Shown here in pieces: positions 1 through 7,830 of a stretch of DNA of 33,746 nt. The stretch covers positions 1 to 33,746 of the forward strand of contig CALYPO010000012.1 of the NCBI GenBank assembly GCA_945276085.1, read 5' to 3'. The translations under genes and the position numbers were made by a program. This DNA comes from an uncultured Gilliamella sp. Lineage in GTDB: Bacteria; Pseudomonadota; Gammaproteobacteria; Enterobacterales; Orbaceae. Under the pieces are notes generated by a model. That model searched no databases, was not told the DNA's origin, and was given only the letters and a program-made list of their open reading frames with translations. The stretch's first letter is position 1. The number at the start of each line of letters is the position of its first letter.

Positions 1-143
1 AACAGTTATTATCAGAACCTTTAGCCGTGTTAACCGATAATGATTTTGTTCAACAGCGCTATATTTCACTCGAAAAACAGAAAAAATTAGAAGAAAATGA
101 TAAAGTATCGTTTGATGAATATTTAGCTCAACAAAATAAATAG
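1..143 (+). CDS. gshA: Glutamate-cysteine ligase, C-terminal end (partial)
   Basis: The window opens inside a reading frame, with codons starting at base 3 and a TAG stop at 141-143, giving about 46 residues. They align by eye with the last residues of E. coli GshA: an L-L-x-E-P-L stretch, then E/D-D-F-V, an acidic/lysine-rich helix, and a short F-x-x-(Y/W)-L end. GshA is the cytoplasmic ATP-dependent enzyme that joins glutamate and cysteine in the first step of glutathione synthesis. The catalytic part lies outside the window to the left, so completeness cannot be judged. yafD starts five bases downstream on the same strand, so the two may be co-transcribed. Glutathione is also the carrier for GloB, encoded at 2208-2936. 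Confidence 0.82.
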   Translation, partial: QLLSEPLAVLTDNDFVQQRYISLEKQKKLEENDKVSFDEYLAQQNK

Positions 144-148
144 TTAAT

Positions 149-931
149 ATGTTTAAACATCGAGATTATACATTACGATATCGGGCAAATAATGAAGTAG
201 AAATCATTTTGCCCAATAGTCAATTGATAGTAAATAAACCATTAATTGATAAAACTACTTTTACAATTATGGTTTGGAATATTTTTAAACAAAAAAGAGC
301 CGACTGTATTCAAATTTTAGAACATTATGCAGATGAAACTAAATTGATATTATTACAAGAAGCGCAAACCACACCACAATTATTGAACTTTATTACCCGA
401 CAAAATAAGATAGCAGACCATGTGCCCGCTTACTGCTTCAATAATATTTATGCTGGTGTGATGACAATTACAGATACATTACCTATCTCTATCTATTCAT
501 TTAGAGAAAAAGAACCCCTTATTCGCGTTCCAAAATCCGCTTTAATCACGATATATCCTATTTATAACTCAACACATCAATTGCTGGTTGCGAACATTCA
601 TGCCGTTAACTTTAGTATTGGTGTGAAAAGTTATCGGCAACAAATGCATATGCTATTAAATCGAATCAAGGAGCATAATGGACCGGTGATCTTAGCGGGT
701 GATTTCAATGCTTGGAGTCAACAGCGGTTAAATCTTTTATATCATTTAGTAAGTACAATCGACCTCAAACCGGTGAATTTTTCAATTGATATTCGAAAAA
801 CATTTATGGGAAGACCATTAGATTTTGTATTTTATCGAGGATTACAATTAGATACAGCAAAAATAATTAGTACTTCGGCATCTGATCATAATCCTTTATT
901 GGTCAAATTTAGATTGGATTTGCAAGATTAA
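149..931 (+). CDS. yafD: YafD-like endonuclease/exonuclease/phosphatase family protein
   Basis: This 260-residue protein matches E. coli YafD (266 aa) along its whole length. It has the endonuclease/exonuclease/phosphatase fold motifs in order: V-W-N-I-(F/Y)-K around residue 42-47, L-L-Q-E-A-Q-T-T with the metal-binding Glu71, N-I-H-A-V-N-F, A-G-D-F-N-A-W, and the terminal S-D-H-N-P-L-L with the catalytic Asp-His pair. The substrate of the family member in E. coli is not firmly known, so only a metal-dependent phosphodiesterase fold is claimed. There is no signal peptide. The ATG follows the gshA stop closely without a strong ribosome-binding site, which suggests translational coupling. The 3' end overlaps the convergent mltD by 23 bp. 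In E. coli yafD also lies near mltD and gloB, so the neighbourhood is ancestral. Confidence 0.88.
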   Translation: MFKHRDYTLRYRANNEVEIILPNSQLIVNKPLIDKTTFTIMVWNIFKQKRADCIQILEHYADETKLILLQEAQTTPQLLNFITRQNKIADHVPAYCFNNIYAGVMTITDTLPISIYSFREKEPLIRVPKSALITIYPIYNSTHQLLVANIHAVNFSIGVKSYRQQMHMLLNRIKEHNGPVILAGDFNAWSQQRLNLLYHLVSTIDLKPVNFSIDIRKTFMGRPLDFVFYRGLQLDTAKIISTSASDHNPLLVKFRLDLQD

Positions 932-2165
932 TGGTTAATACATCACCTTCTTTGATATCCTGATCGGTCAAATTATTCCAAGTTAAAATATCTGTAATTT
1001 TAACACGATAATTTTTAGCTATAGTTACTAAATCATCACCTGCTTTAACTTGATAAGTGATCTGTTTATTGGATTTAGTATGAAGCGTTTTATTCTTATT
1101 ATTTATTCCACTTGACACTTCGGACTTGATTGCTACTGTTTTGACTTCCAAAGGCATAGTGTTATGAGGCACATCTTGTAAAAGTTCTGTGATTTCGGCT
1201 GAAACAAGATTTTGTGCTTGTAGCTTTTTATGTAAATCTTCCGCATAAGAATACGGAACCAGTAAATGGAATGGTCCACTTACAGTTTGTTGTAAATAGC
1301 CTGCATTAAAACTTTTTAAGTCGTTAATTGGTATCCCGGTATATTGAGCAATTTTAGCTAATGAAATATTTTTAGACATATCAATTCTAACTAATGAGTT
1401 TTCATAGTTACAATCGGGTAATTTAATACCGTAACGTTCACTATTTTTTACAATATCAATAATGGCTAAAATCTTTGGTACATAGTGTCGGGTTTCAGTT
1501 GGTAAATCCAGCGCCCAATAATTTGTTGGTAAACCATTTGCTTTATTTTGTGCAATTGCTTTTCTAATGCGACCTTCGCCAGCATTATAAGCAGCAAGAG
1601 TTAATAACCAATCTCCTTTAAAACGACCGTTCAGATCTTTTAACAGCGTTATCGCTGAATTCGTTGATGCAATTAGATCACGTCTTGGATCAAATGAGTG
1701 ACTTTTATTGAGACCGTATTCTCTGGCCGTTATGGGTACAATCTGCCATAAACCGGCAGCTTTACCAGCCGATGTTGCTAACGGATCGTAGGCACTTTCA
1801 ATCAGTGGAATTAAAGCTAATTCTACCGGTAAATTATTTTGACGTAGTTGATCCATTATGTAATATACATAAGGCTCAGAACGAAGCGCTGTAGTTTCAA
1901 AAGCTTTAGGGTTGCGTAATAAAAGCGCTCTTTCTTCTTTAATACGATTATTTTCAGGGACTTTCACATTCAGTTGGCTTATCATATAATGCCAAGGATT
2001 TTGAGTAATTAATTTATTATTAATTCCACTACTTTTTAAAAGTCCACTGGTAACGATTGATTCTGAGTTATGTGTTGGATAGACACTACTATTATATTGA
2101 GATTGATGGTTTTGGCATGCAACCAAAAACGAACATAATGCTGTGAATATAAATAACTTTTTCAT
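909..2165 (-). CDS. mltD: Membrane-bound lytic murein transglycosylase D (lipoprotein)
   Basis: A 418-residue lipoprotein that cleaves the MurNAc-GlcNAc bond of peptidoglycan to form 1,6-anhydro ends. The N terminus is a lipoprotein signal with lipobox L-V-A-C at residues 14-17, so Cys17 would be lipidated. The SLT domain follows, with the catalytic Glu123 in the motif I-E-S-A-Y-D-P and the downstream G-K-A-A-G-L-W-Q-I and A-A-Y-N-A-G-E-G motifs that define family 1 transglycosylases. A degenerate LysM-like stretch lies near residue 260-310. One clear LysM peptidoglycan-binding repeat ends the protein (about residues 370-416). E. coli MltD is 452 aa. gloB lies upstream on the same strand, 42 bp away; in E. 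coli mltD and gloB are divergent or separately transcribed neighbours, and the exact arrangement there was not checked. Confidence 0.92.
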   Translation of the reverse strand: MKKLFIFTALCSFLVACQNHQSQYNSSVYPTHNSESIVTSGLLKSSGINNKLITQNPWHYMISQLNVKVPENNRIKEERALLLRNPKAFETTALRSEPYVYYIMDQLRQNNLPVELALIPLIESAYDPLATSAGKAAGLWQIVPITAREYGLNKSHSFDPRRDLIASTNSAITLLKDLNGRFKGDWLLTLAAYNAGEGRIRKAIAQNKANGLPTNYWALDLPTETRHYVPKILAIIDIVKNSERYGIKLPDCNYENSLVRIDMSKNISLAKIAQYTGIPINDLKSFNAGYLQQTVSGPFHLLVPYSYAEDLHKKLQAQNLVSAEITELLQDVPHNTMPLEVKTVAIKSEVSSGINNKNKTLHTKSNKQITYQVKAGDDLVTIAKNYRVKITDILTWNNLTDQDIKEGDVLTINLANPI

Positions 2166-2207
2166 TACCTTAAAACATTAAACATTTATTAAAACCGTAT
2201 ATTATAC

Positions 2208-2936
2208 CTAAAAAATATCCTTTTGGCTTCTAAAAAAAACAAATAAATCTAACTCATTGTTAAAATTTAATTTATTTTGTATGTTTTTTTCTTTACATCG
2301 TAGAAAAACATTAATTTGTTTTTCATTTCTTAAAGTAGATGGTAAAGTAATTGATTTATCGGAAATTAAATCATAATAGGCACTAATTTTAGTATCATTT
2401 GGTAACATATTGAGTGCAAAATCGAGATTAGATTTAGTATATTCATGACCAGCACAGACAAGGGTATCATCAGGTAATTGGGCTAATTTGTTAAGTGAAT
2501 TTAGCATTTGCTGATAAGTACCTTCAAATACACGTCCACAACCAGCCGATAACAGCGTATCGCCACAAAAAAGATAAGGCTGACAATAGTAAGCCAAATG
2601 ACCCAATGTATGACCTGGTACAGGAATTATCTCAAATTTAAAATCGGCAATAATTAATTTATCCCTATTTTCTACATATTGAATAGGTAAAGGAATCTCT
2701 TTGGGCCCATATACCTCAATAGAATTAAAATCATTTTGTAGTTTTAGCACACCGCCAATGTGATCTATATGGTGATGAGTAAGCAAAATTGCAAGGGGTG
2801 TTAAATTATGTAGATGTAGATAGTTATAAACAGGTTCGGCTGCCCCTGGATCAATGATAATAACTTGTTTAGCATTATTTTCTAATAACCAGACATAATT
2901 GTCTTTTAAAACGGGGATTATGTGTAATTTATACAT
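2208..2936 (-). CDS. gloB: Hydroxyacylglutathione hydrolase (glyoxalase II)
   Basis: A 242-residue metallo-beta-lactamase-fold enzyme that hydrolyses S-lactoylglutathione to lactate and glutathione, the second step of methylglyoxal detoxification. The binuclear metal motif T-H-H-H-I-D-H lies at residues 53-59 (ligands His54, His56, Asp58, His59). It is followed by P-G-H-T-L-G-H, C-G-D-T-L-L (bridging Asp) and A-G-H-E-Y-T (final His ligand). The C-terminal glutathione-binding region is shorter and more diverged than usual, but it keeps the family's terminal phenylalanine/R-x-x-K-D pattern. The length is close to E. coli GloB (251 aa). The protein should be cytosolic, as no signal peptide is present. 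Confidence 0.93.
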   Translation of the reverse strand: MYKLHIIPVLKDNYVWLLENNAKQVIIIDPGAAEPVYNYLHLHNLTPLAILLTHHHIDHIGGVLKLQNDFNSIEVYGPKEIPLPIQYVENRDKLIIADFKFEIIPVPGHTLGHLAYYCQPYLFCGDTLLSAGCGRVFEGTYQQMLNSLNKLAQLPDDTLVCAGHEYTKSNLDFALNMLPNDTKISAYYDLISDKSITLPSTLRNEKQINVFLRCKEKNIQNKLNFNNELDLFVFFRSQKDIF

Positions 2937-3016
2937 AAATGAAATCCATGCTATTAAGTGACATTTGATAACTATAATGGGTTGGTCTCATGTGAAATAA
3001 TAGGGTTTAAAACTTA

Positions 3017-3490
3017 TTACGCTGAATTTGATTCTTCAAAAAAAGTATCCACTAAAGTAGGGGACTCAGCTTTAGATTTGGCTATGATATCACATTGTTC
3101 ATTTTCAGGATGCCCTGCATGGCCTTTAACCCAAATCCAATCGATTTTATGTGTTTGTACCGCTTTATCAAGCCGCATCCATAAATCAACATTTTTGACA
3201 GATTTATTATTTGCGGTTTTCCATCCATTTTTTTTCCAAGTATAAATCCATTTTGAAATACCATTTTTCAAATATTGGCTATCAGAATAGAGATCAATTT
3301 GACAAGGCTCTTTTAATTTTTCTAAAGCGACAATTGCAGCTAATAACTCCATTCGATTATTAGTTGTATTAAAATATCCTTCTGCTAATATTTTTTCATT
3401 GTGCTTATATCTTAAAATGGCAGCATATCCGCCAGGTCCAGGGTTTCCAAGACAAGAACCATCTGTGTATATTCTGATTTGTTTTAACAT
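3017..3490 (-). CDS. rnhA: Ribonuclease HI
   Basis: A 157-residue ribonuclease H that cuts the RNA strand of RNA:DNA hybrids, removing R-loops and primers. All catalytic residues fall at the E. coli numbers: Asp10 in Y-T-D-G-S-C, Glu48 in N-R-M-E-L, Asp70 in Y-S-D-S-Q-Y, His124 in V-K-G-H-A-G-H, and Asp134 in N-E-Q-C-D. The tryptophan-rich basic protrusion ([12 protein letters not shown]) that grips the hybrid is present. It is divergent from dnaQ across a 181-bp spacer, the same arrangement as in E. coli. Confidence 0.96.
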   Translation of the reverse strand: MLKQIRIYTDGSCLGNPGPGGYAAILRYKHNEKILAEGYFNTTNNRMELLAAIVALEKLKEPCQIDLYSDSQYLKNGISKWIYTWKKNGWKTANNKSVKNVDLWMRLDKAVQTHKIDWIWVKGHAGHPENEQCDIIAKSKAESPTLVDTFFEESNSA

Positions 3491-3671
3491 TTTTGCAAAC
3501 TTTTCGGCAAACTAGGTTGATAACTCCCAAAATGTAACACAATTTAAAAATGGTAAGCAAATCTGAAGATTCAGCTTCAAATAGCGGGTAGGTATCAACA
3601 TTAATAGTATTTAATGGTAAACTATATCACTAATTCGTAGTTTTCCCAATGTTTGATATAAAGAGAATAAC

Positions 3672-4412
3672 GTGATAACTCATTCTACTCGCCAAATTGT
3701 ACTCGATACAGAAACAACAGGTATGAATCAAGATGGAAATAATCATTATGAAGGACATAAGATTATTGAAATTGGTGCTGTTGAAATCATCAATCGCCGT
3801 TTAACAGGCAATCATTTTCATGTCTATATTAATCCAGAACGCTTAATTGATGAAGAAGCGTTTAAAGTCCATGGTATAAGCAATGAAGCTGTTAAAAATG
3901 AACCGATATTCAAAAATATCGCCCATGATTTTATTAAGTTTATTGACGGTGCTGAATTAATTATCCATAACGCATCGTTTGATGTCGGGTTTATGGATTA
4001 TGAGTTTCGTCTTTGTGGTTTAGATTATAAAACTGCTGATCACTGTATTGTTACCGATACTTTAGCAATGGCAAGACGCCTGTTCCCTGGCAAACGTAAT
4101 AATTTAGATGTGCTTTGTGAACGCTACCAAATTGATAATTCTCATCGTACACTTCATGGCGCTTTACTGGATGCTGAGATTTTAGCTGAAGTATATTTAG
4201 CTATGACGGGGGGACAAACGACATTATCCTTTAATATGGATGAACATAGTCTAGCTAATGGTGAAAACAGCAATACTTTTCAAAGAATAGAGCGAGGATC
4301 GACCCCTTTAAAAGTCATAAAAGCATCAGAATATGAACTTTCAGAACATGAAACTGTTTTATCAAAAATTGATAAAAAAAGTGGCGGAGCATTATGGCGC
4401 GCCAGTAAATGA
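3672..4412 (+). CDS. dnaQ: DNA polymerase III epsilon subunit (3'-5' proofreading exonuclease)
   Basis: A 246-residue DEDDh exonuclease that proofreads for the replicative polymerase. The start codon is GTG at 3672, preceded by an AAGAG Shine-Dalgarno-like stretch. ExoI is D-T-E-T-T-G with Asp12 and Glu14. ExoII is H-N-A-S-F-D-V-G-F-M near residue 99-108. ExoIII has His162 and Asp167 in L-H-G-A-L-L-D-A. The C-terminal segment that tethers epsilon to the alpha subunit is present and ends close to E. coli length (243 aa). It is divergent from rnhA. It is followed by tRNA-Asp, as in E. coli, where the rnhA/dnaQ pair is next to aspV. Confidence 0.96.
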   Translation: MITHSTRQIVLDTETTGMNQDGNNHYEGHKIIEIGAVEIINRRLTGNHFHVYINPERLIDEEAFKVHGISNEAVKNEPIFKNIAHDFIKFIDGAELIIHNASFDVGFMDYEFRLCGLDYKTADHCIVTDTLAMARRLFPGKRNNLDVLCERYQIDNSHRTLHGALLDAEILAEVYLAMTGGQTTLSFNMDEHSLANGENSNTFQRIERGSTPLKVIKASEYELSEHETVLSKIDKKSGGALWRASK

Positions 4413-4452
4413 TTGTTTTCTATTCAATTGATTGCATATTTTAAAATATCTA

Positions 4453-4481
4453 TTGACGCCATCGAAAATAATCTTTAATAT
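4453..4481 (+). promoter_or_regulatory. tRNA-Asp promoter with stringent-type discriminator
   Basis: A -35 box TTGACG (4453-4458) is separated by 17 bp from a -10 box TAATAT (4476-4481). The bases just after the -10 (CACGCC) form a GC-rich discriminator, a known hallmark of stable-RNA promoters under ppGpp control. Between promoter and tRNA, an 8-bp inverted repeat CTACTTCA / TGAAGTAG (4487-4514) would form a hairpin in the 5' leader of the precursor. Confidence 0.7.
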
Positions 4482-4524
4482 CACGCCTACTTCAGCAGTG
4501 ATGCCTTGAAGTAGTCTAAAAAGC

Positions 4525-4601
4525 GGAGCGGTAGTTCAGTTGGTTAGAATACCTGCCTGTCACGCAGGGGGTCGCGGGTTCGAGCCCCGTCCGTTCCGCC
4601 A
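4525..4601 (+). tRNA. aspV: tRNA-Asp (GTC anticodon)
   Basis: This 77-nt gene is almost identical to E. coli tRNA-Asp. The acceptor arm GGAGCGG pairs with CCGTTCC. The anticodon stem CCTGC/GCAGG encloses the loop CTGTCAC with anticodon GTC at 4559-4561. The T arm has GGTTCGAGC, and the terminal CCA is encoded (4599-4601). It lies 112 bp downstream of dnaQ, with its own promoter at 4453. The defence-like module at 4666-7120 begins immediately behind it, but no repeat of the tRNA 3' end was found on the far side of that module. Confidence 0.97.
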
Positions 4602-4665
4602 ATTTCATCAGTTTTTCCATAATGTTTTTGTTCCAATCCTCTATATAAAATCAATAGTTATTTAT

Positions 4666-5529
4666 TTATAATTCGCCTTTTTGAATTTTAATCAAATAAT
4701 TGAGTGCTTCTTCGTTATTTTGTAATCCATGATAAAAACAGGCATCCCAATTATTGGGTGTTCCGCCATTATTCTCGTAAATTAATTGGATTTCATATAA
4801 TTTTTTTATGATGTCTTCTAAATTAATTGCGTTTTTTATATATATCTTTGGTGATTCACATAATTTTGTCCATAAATAAGAGAAATGATTCTTGATTCCT
4901 GAAGGGATGACAATATTCTTGATGTGCCATTCAACTATAATTTTTTCTTCATCTTTTACATCTATGGCTATAGGAGTAATTAACGGTGCTCGCCAGTCTG
5001 GTTTAAAGTGAGATGACATGATTCTTTTTTCAATAAATTTATCAAAATAAGGGTGAATAGGCCTTTCATGTAATATATCTCCTTTTATTTTTAATGATCG
5101 TTCCTTATTGCATCTATCACAAGCAGGTATCAGGTTCTTGGAAAAAAAAGAGTATTCTGGAAAGATTGATTTAGGTAAATAATGATCGATTGTTCCATTG
5201 CCATGTCTCCCACACATTGGGCATGCACCTTGAATACTTTCTCTCAGCGATTTAATGAATTTAAGTGCTTGTGGCGGGTTATCATATAAAAGATTCATGT
5301 GTTGTTTAAATGCCGATAATGAAGGTATTGTTTCTTCTGACAATGAATTAATAAACCAAGGGTTACCATTATGCTTATCATAATGTTCGTAAGATTTTTT
5401 AATAATATCGATATAAGATGAAATAAACCGAATATGTTTTCCTTTTCGATTTTTTTGACAAAGTTCATCTAATTGACAGCTATCAATAATTTCTGCGCTA
5501 TTATATTGTGGAAAATTTAATTTTCTCAT
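4666..5529 (-). CDS. ptuB: HNH endonuclease of a Septu-like (PtuAB-type) pair
   Basis: A 287-residue protein with a central zinc-framed HNH nuclease motif. Cys103-x-x-Cys106 is followed by Asp115-His116 (the metal/general-base pair), Asn132 in K-N-L-I-P-A, Cys137-x-x-Cys140 and Asn141 in D-R-C-N. The four cysteines are the usual structural zinc site, and D-H...N...N is the beta-beta-alpha-metal active site with Asn in the last position. The N-terminal 100 residues and the C-terminal 140 residues match no family I recognise. The start codon lies one base after the stop of the upstream ATPase gene, so the two are translationally coupled and the ATPase comes first. An ABC/SMC-like ATPase followed by an HNH protein is the Septu anti-phage arrangement. 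No reverse transcriptase is nearby, so a retron variant is not supported. The function is inferred from architecture only. Confidence 0.75.
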   Translation of the reverse strand: MRKLNFPQYNSAEIIDSCQLDELCQKNRKGKHIRFISSYIDIIKKSYEHYDKHNGNPWFINSLSEETIPSLSAFKQHMNLLYDNPPQALKFIKSLRESIQGACPMCGRHGNGTIDHYLPKSIFPEYSFFSKNLIPACDRCNKERSLKIKGDILHERPIHPYFDKFIEKRIMSSHFKPDWRAPLITPIAIDVKDEEKIIVEWHIKNIVIPSGIKNHFSYLWTKLCESPKIYIKNAINLEDIIKKLYEIQLIYENNGGTPNNWDACFYHGLQNNEEALNYLIKIQKGEL

Positions 5530-5530
5530 A

Positions 5531-7120
5531 TTAATATTCCATATTATTCCTTAGCTGTAAGAGGGCATCTGGACTTATTTCTCCAATATACTTATCGAGA
5601 ATTTCATCGAAGGTTAAATCATCTTTAATGTTATCAACTAATTCATTGTATAGATGGATTAACAGATCATCGCCAAAGATTTCATTTGAGATGCTGGTCA
5701 CATTAGCGCCTAATGTTTGCATTCGCGGCTGCTTAATTTTGAAATCTACTTCGTCCTTTTCAATAATATGAACTTGTGCACTTTGTACTTCTCTGACAAT
5801 GTAAGGAGAATGAGTAGCGATTATAGCGATGGATTTTGTGGTCTCTAATACATTATTAAGAATTCTCATAAATTGAGAAATAAGGTTAGGATGTAAAAAA
5901 GTTTCTGGTTCATCAATAAGCAGTACTGATGCCGGTCCGACATTGGCAAAAACGTTTAAAATGAAACGGATAAATGTTGATTGTCCTAAACTTGGATGAT
6001 ATTTTTCGTCATTTTTATATATAACGAGATTTTTTTCTCGGTCAATCGTCGCTATCCTATCAAGCCAACGTTGCTCACCATTGTATCGGGCAAAGTTTTT
6101 TATTGCGATTTCGTGGTGTTGATCTAGGTTAGCCGAATGATCCACTAAAAGCGGAACTTTTATTGTTAAATCATAAAATTCTTGGGAAATGATATTACAT
6201 AATTCGGATATTCTATTGTTTCTTAACACATCTACCAATAAATGATTGTCTGTTTTTTCATTAAAAACCCTGTCGTTCTGAATATTAGGATCTAGCTGTG
6301 AAATAGAAACACTAGGATTATTGATAAGTTCTTTGTCAATTGAATTAAGTGTTGCATGATGAGCAAACAAAATAACTTGGTTAAAGTCAAGTTGTGGAAC
6401 AATTGAGATATGTTTTGATTGTCTATCAGCAAGCGCTTTAACGAGTTCTGTCAGTATCGTTGTTTTTCCACATCCATTTTGCCCTATTATGGTCGCAATG
6501 CGACCCCGTAATTTATTCTGATTGGTAAATTTAAATTCGAGTTGAAGAGAATCTAAATTTTTAAACGTAATGTTGAAGGTTTGTTTAGAGTCGGCATTTT
6601 CAATGACTTTACCTTGTATAATAGAATATCCATGCCGATAAGCAAAATACGCCTCACTCGTTCTAAGCATAGCTCTACTATACACATCGGTTTTATAAAA
6701 ATCATCCCACTTTGGTATTCTAGAAGGTTTATCCACATATAAACAAATATCATTTATTTCTTCCAGAATGTTTATTGCTCTTTCAAAACCAATTAATCGG
6801 CTGATGGCGCTATAAGATTTTTGATTTGTGAATAAATGAGCAAAAGCTAAATCTATCGAAAAAAGATTTACAAATTTCTCTTTTTTTAGAATTGTAGAAA
6901 CATACTTATAAGTATTATCTTGATCTTTGAAAGCAAATTTTGAATCAAACCATTCAATTGAATTATCATTTAATCGAATACCTATTTCTGTCGCTAATTG
7001 GTATCCAAAATCATTCCAATAACTATCTATTGGTTTTATAAAAACCGATCCTTCTGTTAAAAATTTTGTCGAACAATCAGGAGAACAAAGAAGTATAGTT
7101 AACTTTTCCTTTTTTTCCAT
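5531..7120 (-). CDS. ptuA: ABC/SMC-like AAA ATPase of a Septu-like (PtuAB-type) pair
   Basis: A 529-residue ATPase. Walker A G-Q-N-G-C-G-K-T is at residues 213-220. A signature-like S-L-G-Q-S lies near 377-381. Walker B L-L-I-D-E-P-E follows (Asp403, Glu404), then a switch histidine at 437 in A-T-H-S-P. The signature, Walker B and H-loop are close together, as in OLD/RecF-type and AAA_21 ATPases. About 190 residues precede the ATPase domain and match nothing I recognise; in most relatives Walker A lies near the N terminus. The last 90 residues are helical and acidic. In PtuAB systems the ATPase assembles into a complex that controls the HNH nuclease during phage infection. It is the first gene of the pair and has about 280 bp of AT-rich DNA upstream. 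Confidence 0.75.
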   Translation of the reverse strand: MEKKEKLTILLCSPDCSTKFLTEGSVFIKPIDSYWNDFGYQLATEIGIRLNDNSIEWFDSKFAFKDQDNTYKYVSTILKKEKFVNLFSIDLAFAHLFTNQKSYSAISRLIGFERAINILEEINDICLYVDKPSRIPKWDDFYKTDVYSRAMLRTSEAYFAYRHGYSIIQGKVIENADSKQTFNITFKNLDSLQLEFKFTNQNKLRGRIATIIGQNGCGKTTILTELVKALADRQSKHISIVPQLDFNQVILFAHHATLNSIDKELINNPSVSISQLDPNIQNDRVFNEKTDNHLLVDVLRNNRISELCNIISQEFYDLTIKVPLLVDHSANLDQHHEIAIKNFARYNGEQRWLDRIATIDREKNLVIYKNDEKYHPSLGQSTFIRFILNVFANVGPASVLLIDEPETFLHPNLISQFMRILNNVLETTKSIAIIATHSPYIVREVQSAQVHIIEKDEVDFKIKQPRMQTLGANVTSISNEIFGDDLLIHLYNELVDNIKDDLTFDEILDKYIGEISPDALLQLRNNMEY

Positions 7121-7398
7121 ATTAAAACTGATCCAAAACTAAAATTACCTAAATATGTAATTGTTTTTATATAACACATTTAACATAAATGCAAAGAAAA
7201 ATGTAATTTAATCAATATGAAAAAATCGTGTTTCATAACGTTTTTTTCTTTTAAAACTCTGTTATATACTTAAGTTGTCACACAATGAATAATTTACCCT
7301 AACTTTAGGCGTAATGATTAAGTTTTTTGGAATATTGAATTCATGCTTTGTTATTCGCAATCAAAAATTTTAATAATTATCTATAAGTATACTTAGTT

Positions 7399-7767
7399 AT
7401 GTTAAAAAAATGGTTATTTATTATTATAGGTAGTGTTTCATTTTTGCTGGGAACGGTAGGCATTTTCGTGCCACTTTTGCCAACAGTACCTTTCTATTTG
7501 TTAACCGCATATTTGTGGCTTAATAGTTCAGATCGTCTTTATCGCTGTTTTACTCAAAGTCATTATTATCAAACTTATATACAAAAGATGCTTATTGAGA
7601 AAAAAGCATCTAAAAAAAGTTTGTTTAAAATGCTAGCTATGGTTTTTATCGCATTGTTAATCCCATTTATTTTTATTCATTCCTTGCATGTGCGCATTAT
7701 TTTAGTAATCGTTTTTTTAGCGCATATTGTTATTGGCTTTTATTATTTTAGAAAAAAGAAAATTTAA
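7399..7767 (+). CDS. ybaN: YbaN-like (DUF454) inner-membrane protein
   Basis: A 122-residue hydrophobic protein matching E. coli YbaN (125 aa) in its defining N-terminal half: a first helix with L-G-T-x-G, then V-P-L-L-P-T-V-P-F-Y-L-L-T-A at about residues 25-39 and a second hydrophobic stretch, a basic middle section, and a C-terminal hydrophobic region of two further helices ending in a positive tail. This is the DUF454 family, whose biochemical role is not established. The gene stands alone between the defence-like module and the convergent pyrimidine gene. A short inverted repeat follows its stop. Confidence 0.75.
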   Translation: MLKKWLFIIIGSVSFLLGTVGIFVPLLPTVPFYLLTAYLWLNSSDRLYRCFTQSHYYQTYIQKMLIEKKASKKSLFKMLAMVFIALLIPFIFIHSLHVRIILVIVFLAHIVIGFYYFRKKKI

Positions 7768-7784
7768 AGAGAAAAGAAACGTAA

Positions 7785-7807
7785 TTACAGGGTAAGTTAC
7801 CCTGTAA
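7785..7807. terminator. Inverted repeat between convergent genes, weak bidirectional terminator candidate
   Basis: TTACAGGGTAA (7785-7795) is followed after one base by its exact complement TTACCCTGTAA (7797-7807). It lies between ybaN and the convergent dihydroorotate dehydrogenase gene. It could fold into a 9-bp stem with a small loop, but no good T tract follows on either strand, so termination is only a guess from position. Confidence 0.35.
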
Positions 7808-7830
7808 CAATTATAAATATTGCTAATAAT

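Noticed and set aside
2958-3245. Plus-strand 95-codon ORF opposite rnhA
   Set aside because: It is a shadow of rnhA, whose catalytic residues are all intact on the minus strand; no family resemblance or ribosome site.
7178-7188. Exact copy of the dif XerD arm (ATTTAACATAA, minus strand) upstream of the Septu-like pair
   Set aside because: The neighbouring centre and XerC arm do not resemble dif, and an AT-rich 11-mer can recur by chance in this window. A partial match at 7395-7404 is simply the start of ybaN.
4580-7398. tRNA-Asp 3' end as attachment site of a genomic island carrying the ATPase/HNH pair
   Set aside because: No duplicate of the tRNA 3' end and no integrase were found before ybaN, so integration at the tRNA is not supported by sequence.
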